A DNA stretch of 64,000 nt from Gordonia sp. PDNC005 (GTDB lineage: Bacteria; Actinomycetota; Actinomycetes; Mycobacteriales; Mycobacteriaceae): contig NZ_CP070351.1 of the NCBI RefSeq assembly GCF_016919385.1, positions 3,038,001 through 3,102,000 on the forward strand, in the 5' to 3' direction. The notes beneath the pieces were generated by a model. That model was not told the DNA's origin, did not search any database, and saw only the letters and a program-made list of their open reading frames with translations. Shown here piece after piece: positions 33,846-41,958 of this stretch (position 1 is the stretch's first letter; the number at the start of each line of letters is the position of its first letter). The position numbers were made by a program, and so were the translations under genes.

Positions 33846-33909
33846 TTGACAAAGGTGTCAACCATCTGACTAGATATATGCAAAAGCATAGAAACTATGC
33901 ATCTGCATA
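33846..33909. promoter_or_regulatory. Three palindromes in AT-rich DNA between SDR and thiolase genes
   Basis: TTGACA-4-TGTCAA at 33846-33861 is perfect, and its left arm could also be a -35. TATGC-4-GCATA occurs twice, at 33877-33890 and 33896-33909, with centres 19 bp apart, nearly two helical turns. A TAGATA box (33871-33876) may be the thiolase -10. The local AT content is far above the rest of the window. No regulator gene is adjacent. Confidence 0.6.
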
Positions 33910-33940
33910 TTCCGATAGTCACTCGAGTCCAGGAGGCACC

Positions 33941-35158
33941 ATGCCCGAGGCCGTCATCGTTTCCATCGCCCGATCCCCCATCGGTCGCGCCATGAAGGGA
34001 TCACTGGTCGGCATGCGACCCGACGATCTGGCCGCGCAGATGGTGCAGGCCGCACTCGACAAGGTGCCCTCGCTCGACCCGAACGACGTCAACGACCTCA
34101 TCCTCGGATGCGGCCTCCCCGGCGGCGAACAGGGCTTCAACATGGGCCGCAACGTCGCCATCGAACTGGGCTACGACTCCATTCCTGGAACCACGGTCAC
34201 GCGCTACTGCTCGTCGTCACTCCAGACCACCCGCATGGCGATGCACGCGATCAAGGCGGGCGAAGGCGACGTGTTCATCTCGGCAGGCGTCGAGACGGTG
34301 TCACGATTCGTTAAGGGCAACTCCGACTCGCTCCCCGACACCCAGAATCCGCTCTACGACGACGCACAGGCCCGCACCAAGGAGCTCGCCGCGGGCGGCC
34401 AGGAGTGGACCGACCCCCGCGAGTCGGGCAACGTTCCCGACGCCTACATCGCAATGGGCCAGACCGCGGAGAACGTCGCACAGATCACCGGCATCACCCG
34501 CGAGGAGCAGGACCGCTGGGCGGTTCGATCGCAGAACCGCGCGGAGGAGGCGATCGCCGCAGGTTTCTTCGCACGCGAGATCACGCCCGTCACCCTCCCG
34601 GACGGCACCGTCGTCTCCACCGACGACGGCCCGCGCGCCGGCACGACGTACGAGGGCATCAGCGGACTCAAGCCCGTCTTCCGCCCGGACGGCACAGTCA
34701 CCGCAGGCAACGCCTGCCCGCTGAACGACGGCGCGGCCGCACTCGTGATCATGTCGGACACGAAGGCCAAGGAACTCGGCCTGACTCCATTGGCGCGCAT
34801 CGTGTCGACCGGCGTGTCCGGTCTGTCCCCGGAGATCATGGGACTCGGTCCGATCGAGGCGTCCAAGCGCGCCCTCGCCATCGCCGGCCTCGGCATCGAC
34901 GACATCGACCTGGTCGAGATCAACGAGGCCTTCGCTGTGCAGGTCATCGGCTCCGCACGCGAACTCGAGATCGACGAGGACCGACTGAACGTGTCCGGCG
35001 GCGCGATCGCGCTGGGGCACCCGTTCGGCATGACCGGAGCCCGCATCACCGCGACACTCCTCAACAACCTCCGCACGCACGACAAGCAGTACGGTCTCGA
35101 GACCATGTGCGTCGGCGGCGGCCAGGGCATGGCGATGATCCTGGAGCGACTCAGCTGA
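33941..35158 (+). CDS. Acetyl-CoA acetyltransferase (FadA-type thiolase)
   Basis: This 405-residue thiolase cleaves 3-ketoacyl-CoA or condenses acetyl-CoA. The nucleophilic Cys is in NRYCSSSLQ-like VTRYCSSSLQTTRMA; NEAFAVQV, GGAIALGHPFGMTGAR and the final CVGGGQGMA hold the other active-site residues. The frame is open upstream of 33941, but the ATG there has a perfect AGGAGG and gives the family N-terminus MPEAVIVSIARSPIG. It closely resembles the mycobacterial FadA group of the same length. It shares an operator region with the divergent SDR. Confidence 0.92.
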   Translation: MPEAVIVSIARSPIGRAMKGSLVGMRPDDLAAQMVQAALDKVPSLDPNDVNDLILGCGLPGGEQGFNMGRNVAIELGYDSIPGTTVTRYCSSSLQTTRMAMHAIKAGEGDVFISAGVETVSRFVKGNSDSLPDTQNPLYDDAQARTKELAAGGQEWTDPRESGNVPDAYIAMGQTAENVAQITGITREEQDRWAVRSQNRAEEAIAAGFFAREITPVTLPDGTVVSTDDGPRAGTTYEGISGLKPVFRPDGTVTAGNACPLNDGAAALVIMSDTKAKELGLTPLARIVSTGVSGLSPEIMGLGPIEASKRALAIAGLGIDDIDLVEINEAFAVQVIGSARELEIDEDRLNVSGGAIALGHPFGMTGARITATLLNNLRTHDKQYGLETMCVGGGQGMAMILERLS

Positions 35159-35226
35159 CCTCCAGCAGCTGACGGCCGACGGCCCCGATCCCTTCCTCAG
35201 CACCCGGTCACCCCCACCGGCAACAT

Positions 35227-35245
35227 TTAGGCTAGGCTCACCTTT
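35227..35245 (+). promoter_or_regulatory. IdeR/DtxR iron box with embedded -10 for entA
   Basis: TTAGGCTAGGCTCACCTTT (35227-35245) matches the 19-bp IdeR consensus (TTAGGTTAGGCTAACCTAA) at 15 positions. It abuts the entA GTG. The TAGGCT inside it (35233-35238) is 8 nt from the GTG, so it can be the -10 of a leaderless mRNA. IdeR with iron would directly block RNA polymerase. Confidence 0.8.
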
Positions 35246-35956
35246 GTGAGCAGAACCGTTGTCGTGACCGGAGCCGCAGGAGGGATCGGGGCCGCGTGCG
35301 TCTCCACCCTCAACGACAGAGGCTGGACAGTGATCGGACTAGACGTCGACGATAGCGACACCTCGTGGGCGTGCGATGTGACGTCGCGGGACGACGTGGA
35401 ACGAGTCGCCGCACGCGTCGCCGATCTGGGCGGATGCTCAGCCCTGGTCAATGTCGCGGGCATCCTTCGACCTTCCCGGATCGCCGACATCTCGGCTGAC
35501 GACATCCGCGCCATGCTCGATGTCAACGTGCTCGGAGTCCTTCACACCCTGCAGGGATTCGCCGACCAGCTCGTCGACAACCGAGGTGTCGTGGTGACGG
35601 TCGCGTCCAACGCAGCAGGCACACCGCGCACGTCGCTGGGCGCCTACGGCGCGACAAAGGCGGCGGCCACGATGCTGACCCATGCATTCGCATTGGAGAA
35701 CGCGGCATCGGGCGTCCGAGGCAACGTGGTCCAGCCTGGTTCCACCCGAACGCCGATGCTCGAGAGCCTGTGGTCCTCACCGGCCGACGAGAAAGCAACC
35801 CTGCGCGGCGATCTCGCCGCTCATCGGCTCGGCATCCCACTCGGCCGGATCGCCGAACCGACGGATATCGCAGCCACCGTGGCATTCCTGCTCAGTGACG
35901 ACGCTCGGCACGTCACTCTTCAGGAGCTCTACGTGGATGGGGGCGCGACGCTATGA
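35246..35956 (+). CDS. entA: 2,3-dihydro-2,3-dihydroxybenzoate dehydrogenase (EntA-like SDR)
   Basis: This 236-residue SDR has TGAAGGIGAACV for NAD binding and YGATK with the catalytic Tyr and Lys. Its size and its coupling to an isochorismate synthase identify it as EntA-like, oxidising 2,3-dihydro-DHB to 2,3-dihydroxybenzoate for catechol siderophores. It starts with GTG at 35246 directly after an IdeR box. The stop overlaps the entC start (ATGA). The isochorismatase (EntB) and adenylation (EntE) steps are not encoded nearby, so the assignment leans on the partner gene and the iron box. Confidence 0.78.
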   Translation: MSRTVVVTGAAGGIGAACVSTLNDRGWTVIGLDVDDSDTSWACDVTSRDDVERVAARVADLGGCSALVNVAGILRPSRIADISADDIRAMLDVNVLGVLHTLQGFADQLVDNRGVVVTVASNAAGTPRTSLGAYGATKAAATMLTHAFALENAASGVRGNVVQPGSTRTPMLESLWSSPADEKATLRGDLAAHRLGIPLGRIAEPTDIAATVAFLLSDDARHVTLQELYVDGGATL

Positions 35957-37011
35957 CGGCGACTATGCGATGGCGGTCGCCGGAGGCGGACGTGTCGGCG
36001 AGTGCCCTGCTCCGCGAAGGCCCGGCGGCGGCCGATCACACCCAGTTCGCACGATCCTTGCAGGCCGCGGCCTCAGACGCCCACCGCGGGCGCGTGTTCG
36101 CGGCACTGCCGTTCCACCGCGACGAGGCGTCGACGATTGTTGTCCCGACCGGGCCTGAGCCGGACCGCCGAACCAGCGCGCCGTCGGCATTCCTCGACGG
36201 GGGCGAGTCGTCGCCAGACGACTACCGCGACGGTGTTCGACTCCTGCTGGACGCCTTCGCCGACGGAGACGTCGAGAAGGCGGTGCTCGCTCGGTACCGC
36301 GATCTGTCGTGCACCGAGCCGTGCGATCCACTCGCGATCGCTGCACGTCTGGCCGCCGACCATCCGGCGGCGTACGTCTTCGCACTGCCGGTGGCGGACG
36401 CCCGACACCTCGTCGGTGCCAGTCCCGAACTGTTGATCGCCAAATCTGGAACAAGCGTGCGGTCCCATCCGTTGGCCGGATCGGCGCGGCGCTCTCCCGA
36501 TGCGGCGACCGACCGCGCCCACGCGGACGCACTCAACTCGTCCGAGAAGGACCGCCGCGAACACGCGTACGTGGTCGAGGCGATCTGCGACATCCTCACC
36601 CCGTACTGCGCGCGTCTGACCGTCCCCGAACCGGGGCTGCTCGGCACCGACAGCATGTGGCACCTCGGCACTGAGATCACCGCGGAACTCCGAGATCCAG
36701 ATGTGTCGGTGAGTGAACTCGCCGCGCTCCTACACCCGACTCCCGCCGTCTGCGGCACCCCCAGATCGGCCGCATACGACCTGATCAGCGAGGCCGAATC
36801 GTTCGACCGAGGCTTCTTCGCCGGTGCGGTCGGATGGGCAGACACACGTGGGGACGGTGAGTGGGCGGTCAGCATCCGGTGCGGCGACGTTTGGTCGGAC
36901 CGAATCCGCGCCTACGCCGGCGCCGGGATCGTCGTCGGCTCAGATCCGGAAGCCGAACTCGCCGAGACCTCCGGCAAGCTCTCGACGTTTCTCGCCGCAG
37001 TCTCGGCGTAG
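35953..37011 (+). CDS. entC: Isochorismate synthase (EntC/DhbC-like)
   Basis: This 352-residue chorismate-binding enzyme converts chorismate to isochorismate. It shows EKAVLARYRDL, the magnesium/substrate motifs LHPTPAVCGTPRSAA and FDRGFFAGAVGW, and the C-terminal GAGIVVGSDPEAELAETSGK. The ATG at 35953 overlaps the entA stop by 4 nt. Together with EntA and the iron box, it points to catechol siderophore production under iron limitation. A role in menaquinone (MenF) is less likely given the iron control. Confidence 0.88.
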   Translation: MTATMRWRSPEADVSASALLREGPAAADHTQFARSLQAAASDAHRGRVFAALPFHRDEASTIVVPTGPEPDRRTSAPSAFLDGGESSPDDYRDGVRLLLDAFADGDVEKAVLARYRDLSCTEPCDPLAIAARLAADHPAAYVFALPVADARHLVGASPELLIAKSGTSVRSHPLAGSARRSPDAATDRAHADALNSSEKDRREHAYVVEAICDILTPYCARLTVPEPGLLGTDSMWHLGTEITAELRDPDVSVSELAALLHPTPAVCGTPRSAAYDLISEAESFDRGFFAGAVGWADTRGDGEWAVSIRCGDVWSDRIRAYAGAGIVVGSDPEAELAETSGKLSTFLAAVSA

Positions 37012-37029
37012 TCGGCCCACCGGTCGCCG

Positions 37030-37326
37030 TCAGCCGGGCAGGAATGCCATCTGCACTCCGCCCGTGGCGAAGTTGGCGACATCTGCCCCCGCCGCCCTCC
37101 CCTCGGGCGACCCGAGTCCTGCGGCAGCCGCTTCGCGCGACTCGAACTGCAATTCGGTGATGATGTAGAACGCCGGTGCAGTGCCGTCGAGCGTCTCGCA
37201 CTTCGTGATCGTCGCCCCCTGCAGTCCGGGCATCTTCTGAGCAATCGGCATGTGGGTGTTGTGGTAATACTCGTCGAAGGACGCCGCGTCGGTGGGCTGG
37301 CCGTAGAGGACTGCGACTCGATACAT
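37030..37326 (-). CDS. EthD-domain protein
   Basis: The 98-residue protein matches the EthD family of dimeric alpha-beta barrel (ferredoxin-like) proteins: VAVLYGQPTDAASFDEYYHN near the start, then THMPIAQKMPGLQG and a C-terminal AGADVANFATGGVQMAFL. EthD is needed for ether breakdown by a P450 in some actinobacteria, but most family members have unknown roles. The ATG at 37326 follows AAGGAGC. It stands alone on the minus strand, convergent with entC across 18 nt. The nearest P450 genes start 2.5 kb away, so no link is shown. Confidence 0.85.
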   Translation of the reverse strand: MYRVAVLYGQPTDAASFDEYYHNTHMPIAQKMPGLQGATITKCETLDGTAPAFYIITELQFESREAAAAGLGSPEGRAAGADVANFATGGVQMAFLPG

Positions 37327-37474
37327 GGATGCTCCTTGATTGGCGCGAAGGTGAGGGTTGCCCCCACAATGGACGGTTTCAGAACACTTCGCTGACAGAC
37401 GACGAATCCGAGCATCGCGATACAGCCTGACCGACCTTCGTCGACGTCGCCATGTTACGGAGCCTTGTGGCCAC

Positions 37475-37654
37475 CTAGAAGATGACATCGACCAGCTGAC
37501 CGATAGCGCTGAGGACCGCGAGAAACATGATCAGTGTCAGAAACCGATCCCACCAAGCATGCTTCAGCCTCCAATTCCCGTAGAGCTGGACGAGCTTTGA
37601 CGACGCGGCACCGTCGATCCGGTGACGCCCTACCGAACGGGCGTCTGAATTCAT
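37475..37654 (-). CDS. Small single-pass membrane protein, function unknown
   Basis: A 59-residue protein begins at the ATG 37654, which has GGAGG with 7-nt spacing. A basic, soluble N-terminal half (YGNWRLKHAWWDRF) is followed by one transmembrane segment near the end (LTLIMFLAVLSAIGQLVDVI). Composition and ribosome site support a real gene. I do not recognise a family. The gaps on both sides (37327-37474 and 37655-37762) hold nothing I can identify. Confidence 0.55.
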   Translation of the reverse strand: MNSDARSVGRHRIDGAASSKLVQLYGNWRLKHAWWDRFLTLIMFLAVLSAIGQLVDVIF

Positions 37655-37762
37655 ATCCGACCGAGCCTCCCCTCGTACGCCCGCGGATCGTGCGTAGGCT
37701 AGCAACCTGTCTCGACACGAGCAACCTCTAGGCGAGCGACGCGGGTGAGGAATCTCGCCGAC

Positions 37763-39016
37763 TCAGACGACGGAGAGCGGCAGCGGTCGTGACGGTCCGC
37801 GATCGGTGAAGGTGAACGACGATCCCGCAGAGAAGCGGACGATCGCCACTTCACCGGACTCCCGCTGAGCTTCACCGCGACCGATGCGGACAACAGTCTC
37901 CTCGCCACCGTCGACATCGACTTCGATGGACTCTCCGACCACCCATGTCGGGTCGATCGCCGTCGCAGCGGCCTGGAGCGCCGCGAGTCGTCCGGATACG
38001 AGCAAGCGCATCCAGCCACCGTCCTCGAGTGCCGCCGACGTGTGCGGGATGTGCACCTCGACATGCTCGTCGTCGATCAGTTCAGCGCGGAAGCCGGTGT
38101 ACTGGACCGGCCCGAAGACAGGATTCAGGTCGAGTGCGTCGACGAGCGCCGCCGCGTCGGACCTGCGGCCCAGGACTGCGGCGGCGACCCGCTCGGAGGC
38201 GATCCCCGCAATGCCCGTGAGCTGCTTGTCGAAGATGTCGTCGGCTGTCGCCTCGTCCGTCCGTCGGCGCACCGAGTCGAGGAAGCCCAACGCGAGCAGT
38301 TGATGCTGCAGCGTCACCTCTTCGACGATCCTGATCAGCGCCGACGTCGACCACTCGCCGAATGCGAGATCGTCGACGACGGGTCCGCGGTAGTCGACGA
38401 GCCCGTCCGTGGCGGATCGGTCGATCGGACTGAGGGCAAGGGTCGCCGCTTGCGTCGCAAGCATCGGTTTCGTCACGTCGGGCAGCGGAAGTTCGTCGCG
38501 ATCGGGTTCGATCGAGATGGTCCACTCGCAGTGTGGCGAACGATCCACGGGCATACGGGGAGGCCGATGGACCGGCCTGATCCGAGCACGACGGTTGGTC
38601 GCGATGGCCGTCGCGTCGAACGTCGGATCCTCGATGGTGTGGCACATCGCAGTGACGTACTCGTCGCCCATCGGCTCGACGTCGAGAAGCGCGCCGCAGT
38701 GATCGAGCACAAACGAACCGTGATACTCGTCGTCGATCCGGTAGCGGAAATCCATGAACTGCGGTGGCGCACCGATGTCGAGTTGAAGACACTTGATCAT
38801 GTCGGCCACGCCGTCGCCGTCGATGCCGAGCGCGGTTCGAATGCGGCCGGTGTACACCGGGCTCGCGGCCATCCACTCCTCGATCGCGACGTCGGTCATC
38901 CCCTCACGACCGAACGCCGCGATCAGATGAGCCATGCCGCTGCGGTCGATGAGCTGGCCGGTCAGGAGAAGTTCAGGGACGAGCGTGGCGAGCTGATCGT
39001 GACTGAGACGGTTCAT
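37763..39016 (-). CDS. Uncharacterised protein of the CYP51 operon
   Basis: A 417-residue protein, probably cytosolic, with no signal or membrane segment. Notable conserved-looking blocks are FVLDHCGALLDVEPMGDEY, AMCHTIEDPTFDATA and ARIRPVHRPPR, rich in His, Cys and acidic residues that could bind metal or a small ligand. I cannot place it in a known family. The ATG at 39016 overlaps the stop of the SnoaL-like gene (ATGA), so it is the last gene of the CYP51 operon and its product is made in step with the others. As I recall, M. tuberculosis has an alcohol dehydrogenase gene in this position, so the gene may be a lineage-specific partner in sterol or terpenoid metabolism. Confidence 0.8.
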   Translation of the reverse strand: MNRLSHDQLATLVPELLLTGQLIDRSGMAHLIAAFGREGMTDVAIEEWMAASPVYTGRIRTALGIDGDGVADMIKCLQLDIGAPPQFMDFRYRIDDEYHGSFVLDHCGALLDVEPMGDEYVTAMCHTIEDPTFDATAIATNRRARIRPVHRPPRMPVDRSPHCEWTISIEPDRDELPLPDVTKPMLATQAATLALSPIDRSATDGLVDYRGPVVDDLAFGEWSTSALIRIVEEVTLQHQLLALGFLDSVRRRTDEATADDIFDKQLTGIAGIASERVAAAVLGRRSDAAALVDALDLNPVFGPVQYTGFRAELIDDEHVEVHIPHTSAALEDGGWMRLLVSGRLAALQAAATAIDPTWVVGESIEVDVDGGEETVVRIGRGEAQRESGEVAIVRFSAGSSFTFTDRGPSRPLPLSVV

Positions 39017-39603
39017 CACCGGTCCTGGTCCCACAGCTCGACGGGAGCCTTCCCCAGCGGATACCAGCCCGGCAGGTCACCCGGGGCCGACTTCTCGATC
39101 CGCTTGAGCATCCCGTCGCTGCACGCCTGGTTCGTGAGCATCTCCAAGAACAGAGCGGACACGTTGCCGAAGTCGAAGAAGTCGCGCTGCCAGCGGAACT
39201 GGAAGTTCCCGCCGTACTTGAACCAGCTGCCGCCCAGGCCATGGACAGCGTAGTTCGAGCCATCGGCGCGCGTGCCCTCGTTGACCTGTCGCCACAGACC
39301 GATCATGTCGCCCGTCTGCTCGTCGATCACCCACGCTTGGTACGGGTACTCCCAGCCTTCGAGCCCCTCCATCTCCTGGCCGAGCGCGATCTCCCGGATC
39401 TCGTCGCGGCCGACGGCCATGAAGTCCTTCTCCGGACCGTAGTTCCAGCCGTAGGTGGCGTCCTCGGTGTAGAACTCCGCGAGCGGGCGCCAGTCGCCTG
39501 CCTTCTCCGCCACGATGTTGGCGTCGAGCCAACGCTGCTTCATCTCGTCCAGTTCACTACGCGGGAATCCCCCGTCGCTTCGCGTACTCGGTTCGAACGG
39601 CAT
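39016..39603 (-). CDS. SnoaL/NTF2-like protein
   Basis: The 195-residue protein has a cone-shaped NTF2/SnoaL-type fold signature (RWLDANIVAEKAGDWRPLAE, then FYTEDATYGWNYGP), which serves as a ketosteroid isomerase, polyketide cyclase or simple binding fold. It is 1 nt after the ferredoxin gene and overlaps the next gene. The same position in M. tuberculosis holds Rv0762c, a conserved protein of similar size. A role in handling a sterol or terpenoid intermediate of CYP51 is plausible, not shown. Confidence 0.8.
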   Translation of the reverse strand: MPFEPSTRSDGGFPRSELDEMKQRWLDANIVAEKAGDWRPLAEFYTEDATYGWNYGPEKDFMAVGRDEIREIALGQEMEGLEGWEYPYQAWVIDEQTGDMIGLWRQVNEGTRADGSNYAVHGLGGSWFKYGGNFQFRWQRDFFDFGNVSALFLEMLTNQACSDGMLKRIEKSAPGDLPGWYPLGKAPVELWDQDR

Positions 39604-39604
39604 G

Positions 39605-39796
39605 TCAATCCTCCACGATCTTCAGGGCTTGGGTCGGGCAGTATCGGACGGCGGCCTCGACTTCGGCGCGCCGTGACTCGTCAGGTGTCTCGTCGAGCAG
39701 GTCGACGCTGTCGCGACCGGCCTCGAAGACATCGGGCGCTTCCAGCTCGCACATCCCGTGCCCCTGGCACAGGTCCAGATCCACGACGACGCGCAT
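39605..39796 (-). CDS. [3Fe-4S] ferredoxin, redox partner of CYP51
   Basis: The 63-residue protein is a small P450-type ferredoxin. Cysteines C10, C16 and C53 (LCQGHGMC, then RYCPTQAL) coordinate the cluster, with His13 at the place where 4Fe-4S proteins have a Cys, as in Rv0763c. It passes electrons from a ferredoxin reductase to P450. It starts 3 nt after the cyp51 stop and ends 1 nt before the SnoaL-like gene. The reductase is not encoded in this window. Confidence 0.95.
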   Translation of the reverse strand: MRVVVDLDLCQGHGMCELEAPDVFEAGRDSVDLLDETPDESRRAEVEAAVRYCPTQALKIVED

Positions 39797-39799
39797 CGC

Positions 39800-41167
39800 T
39801 CAGTTCCCTCCGGGTGCGGCGGCGCGACGCTTGTACGCCACGCGGCAGGGTTGTTGGAGTTGGACGACCATCTTCGAGTGGTCGTTCCGGTAGGTGTCCG
39901 GCTCCTGTGCGAGCGAGAACTCGTAGTTGCGAAGAAGCACCGAGAAGATGGCTTTGAGCTGCATCATCGCAAACTGCGCACCCACGCAGCGATGCCGTCC
40001 CGCACCGAACGGGATCCAGGTCCAACGGTTGACGAGGTCTTCCTGACGACCGTCGGCGTAGCGGTCCGGATCGAACACGTCCGGATCCGGGAAGTCGTCG
40101 GGCAGACGATTCGACACCGCGGGAGACACCGCGATGGACTGTCCCTTGGCGACCGTCACCCCGCCGACTTCGAACGCCTCTTGCACCACGCGCATCAAGA
40201 TGATCAGCGGCGGATGCAGACGCAGCGCTTCTTTGAGAGCGCCTTCGAGCTTCGGAATCTGGCGCATCGCTGCGAACGAGTACTCGGTTCCATCGGCGTA
40301 GATGCCGTCCAGCTCGTCGGTCACCTGAGCCAGGTAGTCAGGATTCTTGAGCAGTTCGATCAGCGTCCATGCGGCCGTCCCCGACGTCGTGTGATGACCG
40401 GCGAACATCATAGAGATGAAGATGCCGGTGACAGTGTCGGCGCTGAACATGAACGTTCCGTCGTCGTTCTTCAGCGACACCAGGACATCGAGCAGGTCAC
40501 GATCGTCCTTGTCCGTCGGCGGGTTCGCGATCCGGCGTTCCATCACACCACCGATGAACTCGACCAGTTCGGCACGCGCAGCGTCCCGCCGTCGGAAGCT
40601 CTCGATGTCGGCGTGCATGTCCACGTAGGCGATGGGGTCGGTGCCCTTCTCCAGCTCGTGATAGAGGTGGGCGATGTGGCCGGACAGCTCCTCGCGGAAC
40701 TTCCGTCCTATCAGGCACGACGACGACGTGTACAGGGTCAACTCGGCGAAGAACTCGAGCAGGTCGACCTCACCCTCGTCACCCCAGTCGGCGATGATCC
40801 GCTCCACCTCGTTCGGGATCGTCACCGCATGCTGCTTCATGTGAGCACCCTTGAGCGCCTGATTGTGCAGCATCTCCGACCGACGTTCCGGGCTCGTGTC
40901 GAAGACGACGCCCTCGCCGAAGATCGGTGTCATGAACGGGTACGCGGCCCCCTGGTCGAGAACCTCGTCCGGAGCCCGGAAGAACTCCTCGTTGGCGGCG
41001 GCCCCGCTGACAAGCACCACGTCGCGGTCGGCGAGCTGAAAGTAGCCGACATCGCCGCATTCGGCGACGACCCGCCGGAACAGACCGATCGGATCACTCG
41101 CTAGTTCGTCGAGGTGCCCGTGCTCCCCGGTTCCGCCGGACACACGCTTAGCGGTCACGCTGTTCAT
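39800..41167 (-). CDS. cyp51: Sterol 14-alpha-demethylase, cytochrome P450 CYP51
   Basis: The 455-residue protein is a CYP51 very close to M. tuberculosis Rv0764c. It has Tyr76 (AAYPFMT), the I-helix AGHHTTSGT with His259, the ExxR pair E313/R316 (KEALRLHPP) and the haem ligand Cys394 in FGAGRHRCVG. CYP51 removes the 14-alpha methyl of sterols; most mycolate bacteria do not make sterols, so the natural substrate is uncertain. The ATG at 41167 overlaps the SDR stop (ATGA). It is followed by its ferredoxin. The frame is open further upstream, but only in the antisense of the SDR. Confidence 0.97.
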   Translation of the reverse strand: MNSVTAKRVSGGTGEHGHLDELASDPIGLFRRVVAECGDVGYFQLADRDVVLVSGAAANEEFFRAPDEVLDQGAAYPFMTPIFGEGVVFDTSPERRSEMLHNQALKGAHMKQHAVTIPNEVERIIADWGDEGEVDLLEFFAELTLYTSSSCLIGRKFREELSGHIAHLYHELEKGTDPIAYVDMHADIESFRRRDAARAELVEFIGGVMERRIANPPTDKDDRDLLDVLVSLKNDDGTFMFSADTVTGIFISMMFAGHHTTSGTAAWTLIELLKNPDYLAQVTDELDGIYADGTEYSFAAMRQIPKLEGALKEALRLHPPLIILMRVVQEAFEVGGVTVAKGQSIAVSPAVSNRLPDDFPDPDVFDPDRYADGRQEDLVNRWTWIPFGAGRHRCVGAQFAMMQLKAIFSVLLRNYEFSLAQEPDTYRNDHSKMVVQLQQPCRVAYKRRAAAPGGN

Positions 41168-41952
41168 GAGTTCTCCTTCGGTCGAGTGAGTTTGCCCTCG
41201 GCCTCCACGTCGACAGCCTTCATGTGCGCCCCCGGCGGGAGCGTGACCATGGAGACCACCGCGTGCGCGAGGTTCTCCGGGCTCAGGAAATGTCCGTGGC
41301 GGGCGAGCCCGAACGCGATCCAGTCGTTGAGCATCGCCTCGGTCGCCTGCTGGTCGAGATTCATGCCCATGCCTGTCAGCGTCTGCCCCGGCCGGACGAG
41401 GCCGGCGCGAACTCCGGTGCCCTCGAGTTCCATGTGGGCGGTCGCGACGAGTCCCTCCACACCGAATTTGGCGGCGACATACGCGGATGACCACGGTCGC
41501 GGATGTGAGACGACGTCGGAACTGATGAAAACGAAGTCGCCGCGTCGGCGTTCGATCATCGACGGCACCGCCGCGCGGTAGAGGCGGTAGGCGCCCACGA
41601 GGTGGATGTCGATCTGCGACGCCCACTCGTCGACCGGCATCTCGTGGGCCCGCCCGATCTGCAGGTCTCCGGCGCCGGCGACGACGATCTCGATGTCGCC
41701 GAGAGTCTCGGTCGCCTTGTCCAATGCCCTGACGACGGAATTGTTGTCGGTGACGTCCAATGCAACCGCGATCGCTTCGCCGCCCGCGTCGACGATCTCC
41801 GCAGCGGTCTGCGCGCATTTCTCAACGCGTCGTGCACCGAGCGCCACCGGGTAGCCGAGCGCGCCCAGTGCACGCGCCGTGGCTTCACCGATGCCCGACG
41901 ACGCTCCGGCGATCAGCACCGGGCGACGATCGGGGTGAGGCTTGAATCCCAC
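41164..41952 (-). CDS. SDR oxidoreductase between CYP123 and CYP51
   Basis: The 262-residue SDR has IAGASSGIGEATARAL for cofactor binding and a YVAAK active-site motif with the catalytic Tyr and Lys. It occupies the place of Rv0765c. It probably oxidises or reduces a hydroxyl formed by one of the flanking P450s. It lies 6 nt after the CYP123 stop and overlaps cyp51 by 4 nt. Confidence 0.92.
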   Translation of the reverse strand: MGFKPHPDRRPVLIAGASSGIGEATARALGALGYPVALGARRVEKCAQTAAEIVDAGGEAIAVALDVTDNNSVVRALDKATETLGDIEIVVAGAGDLQIGRAHEMPVDEWASQIDIHLVGAYRLYRAAVPSMIERRRGDFVFISSDVVSHPRPWSSAYVAAKFGVEGLVATAHMELEGTGVRAGLVRPGQTLTGMGMNLDQQATEAMLNDWIAFGLARHGHFLSPENLAHAVVSMVTLPPGAHMKAVDVEAEGKLTRPKENS

Positions 41953-41958
41953 GTCGGG

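Noticed and set aside
39800..41818. A 672-residue form of CYP51
   Set aside because: The extra N-terminus is the antisense-like third frame of the SDR gene. The ATG at 41167 gives the known family length and start.
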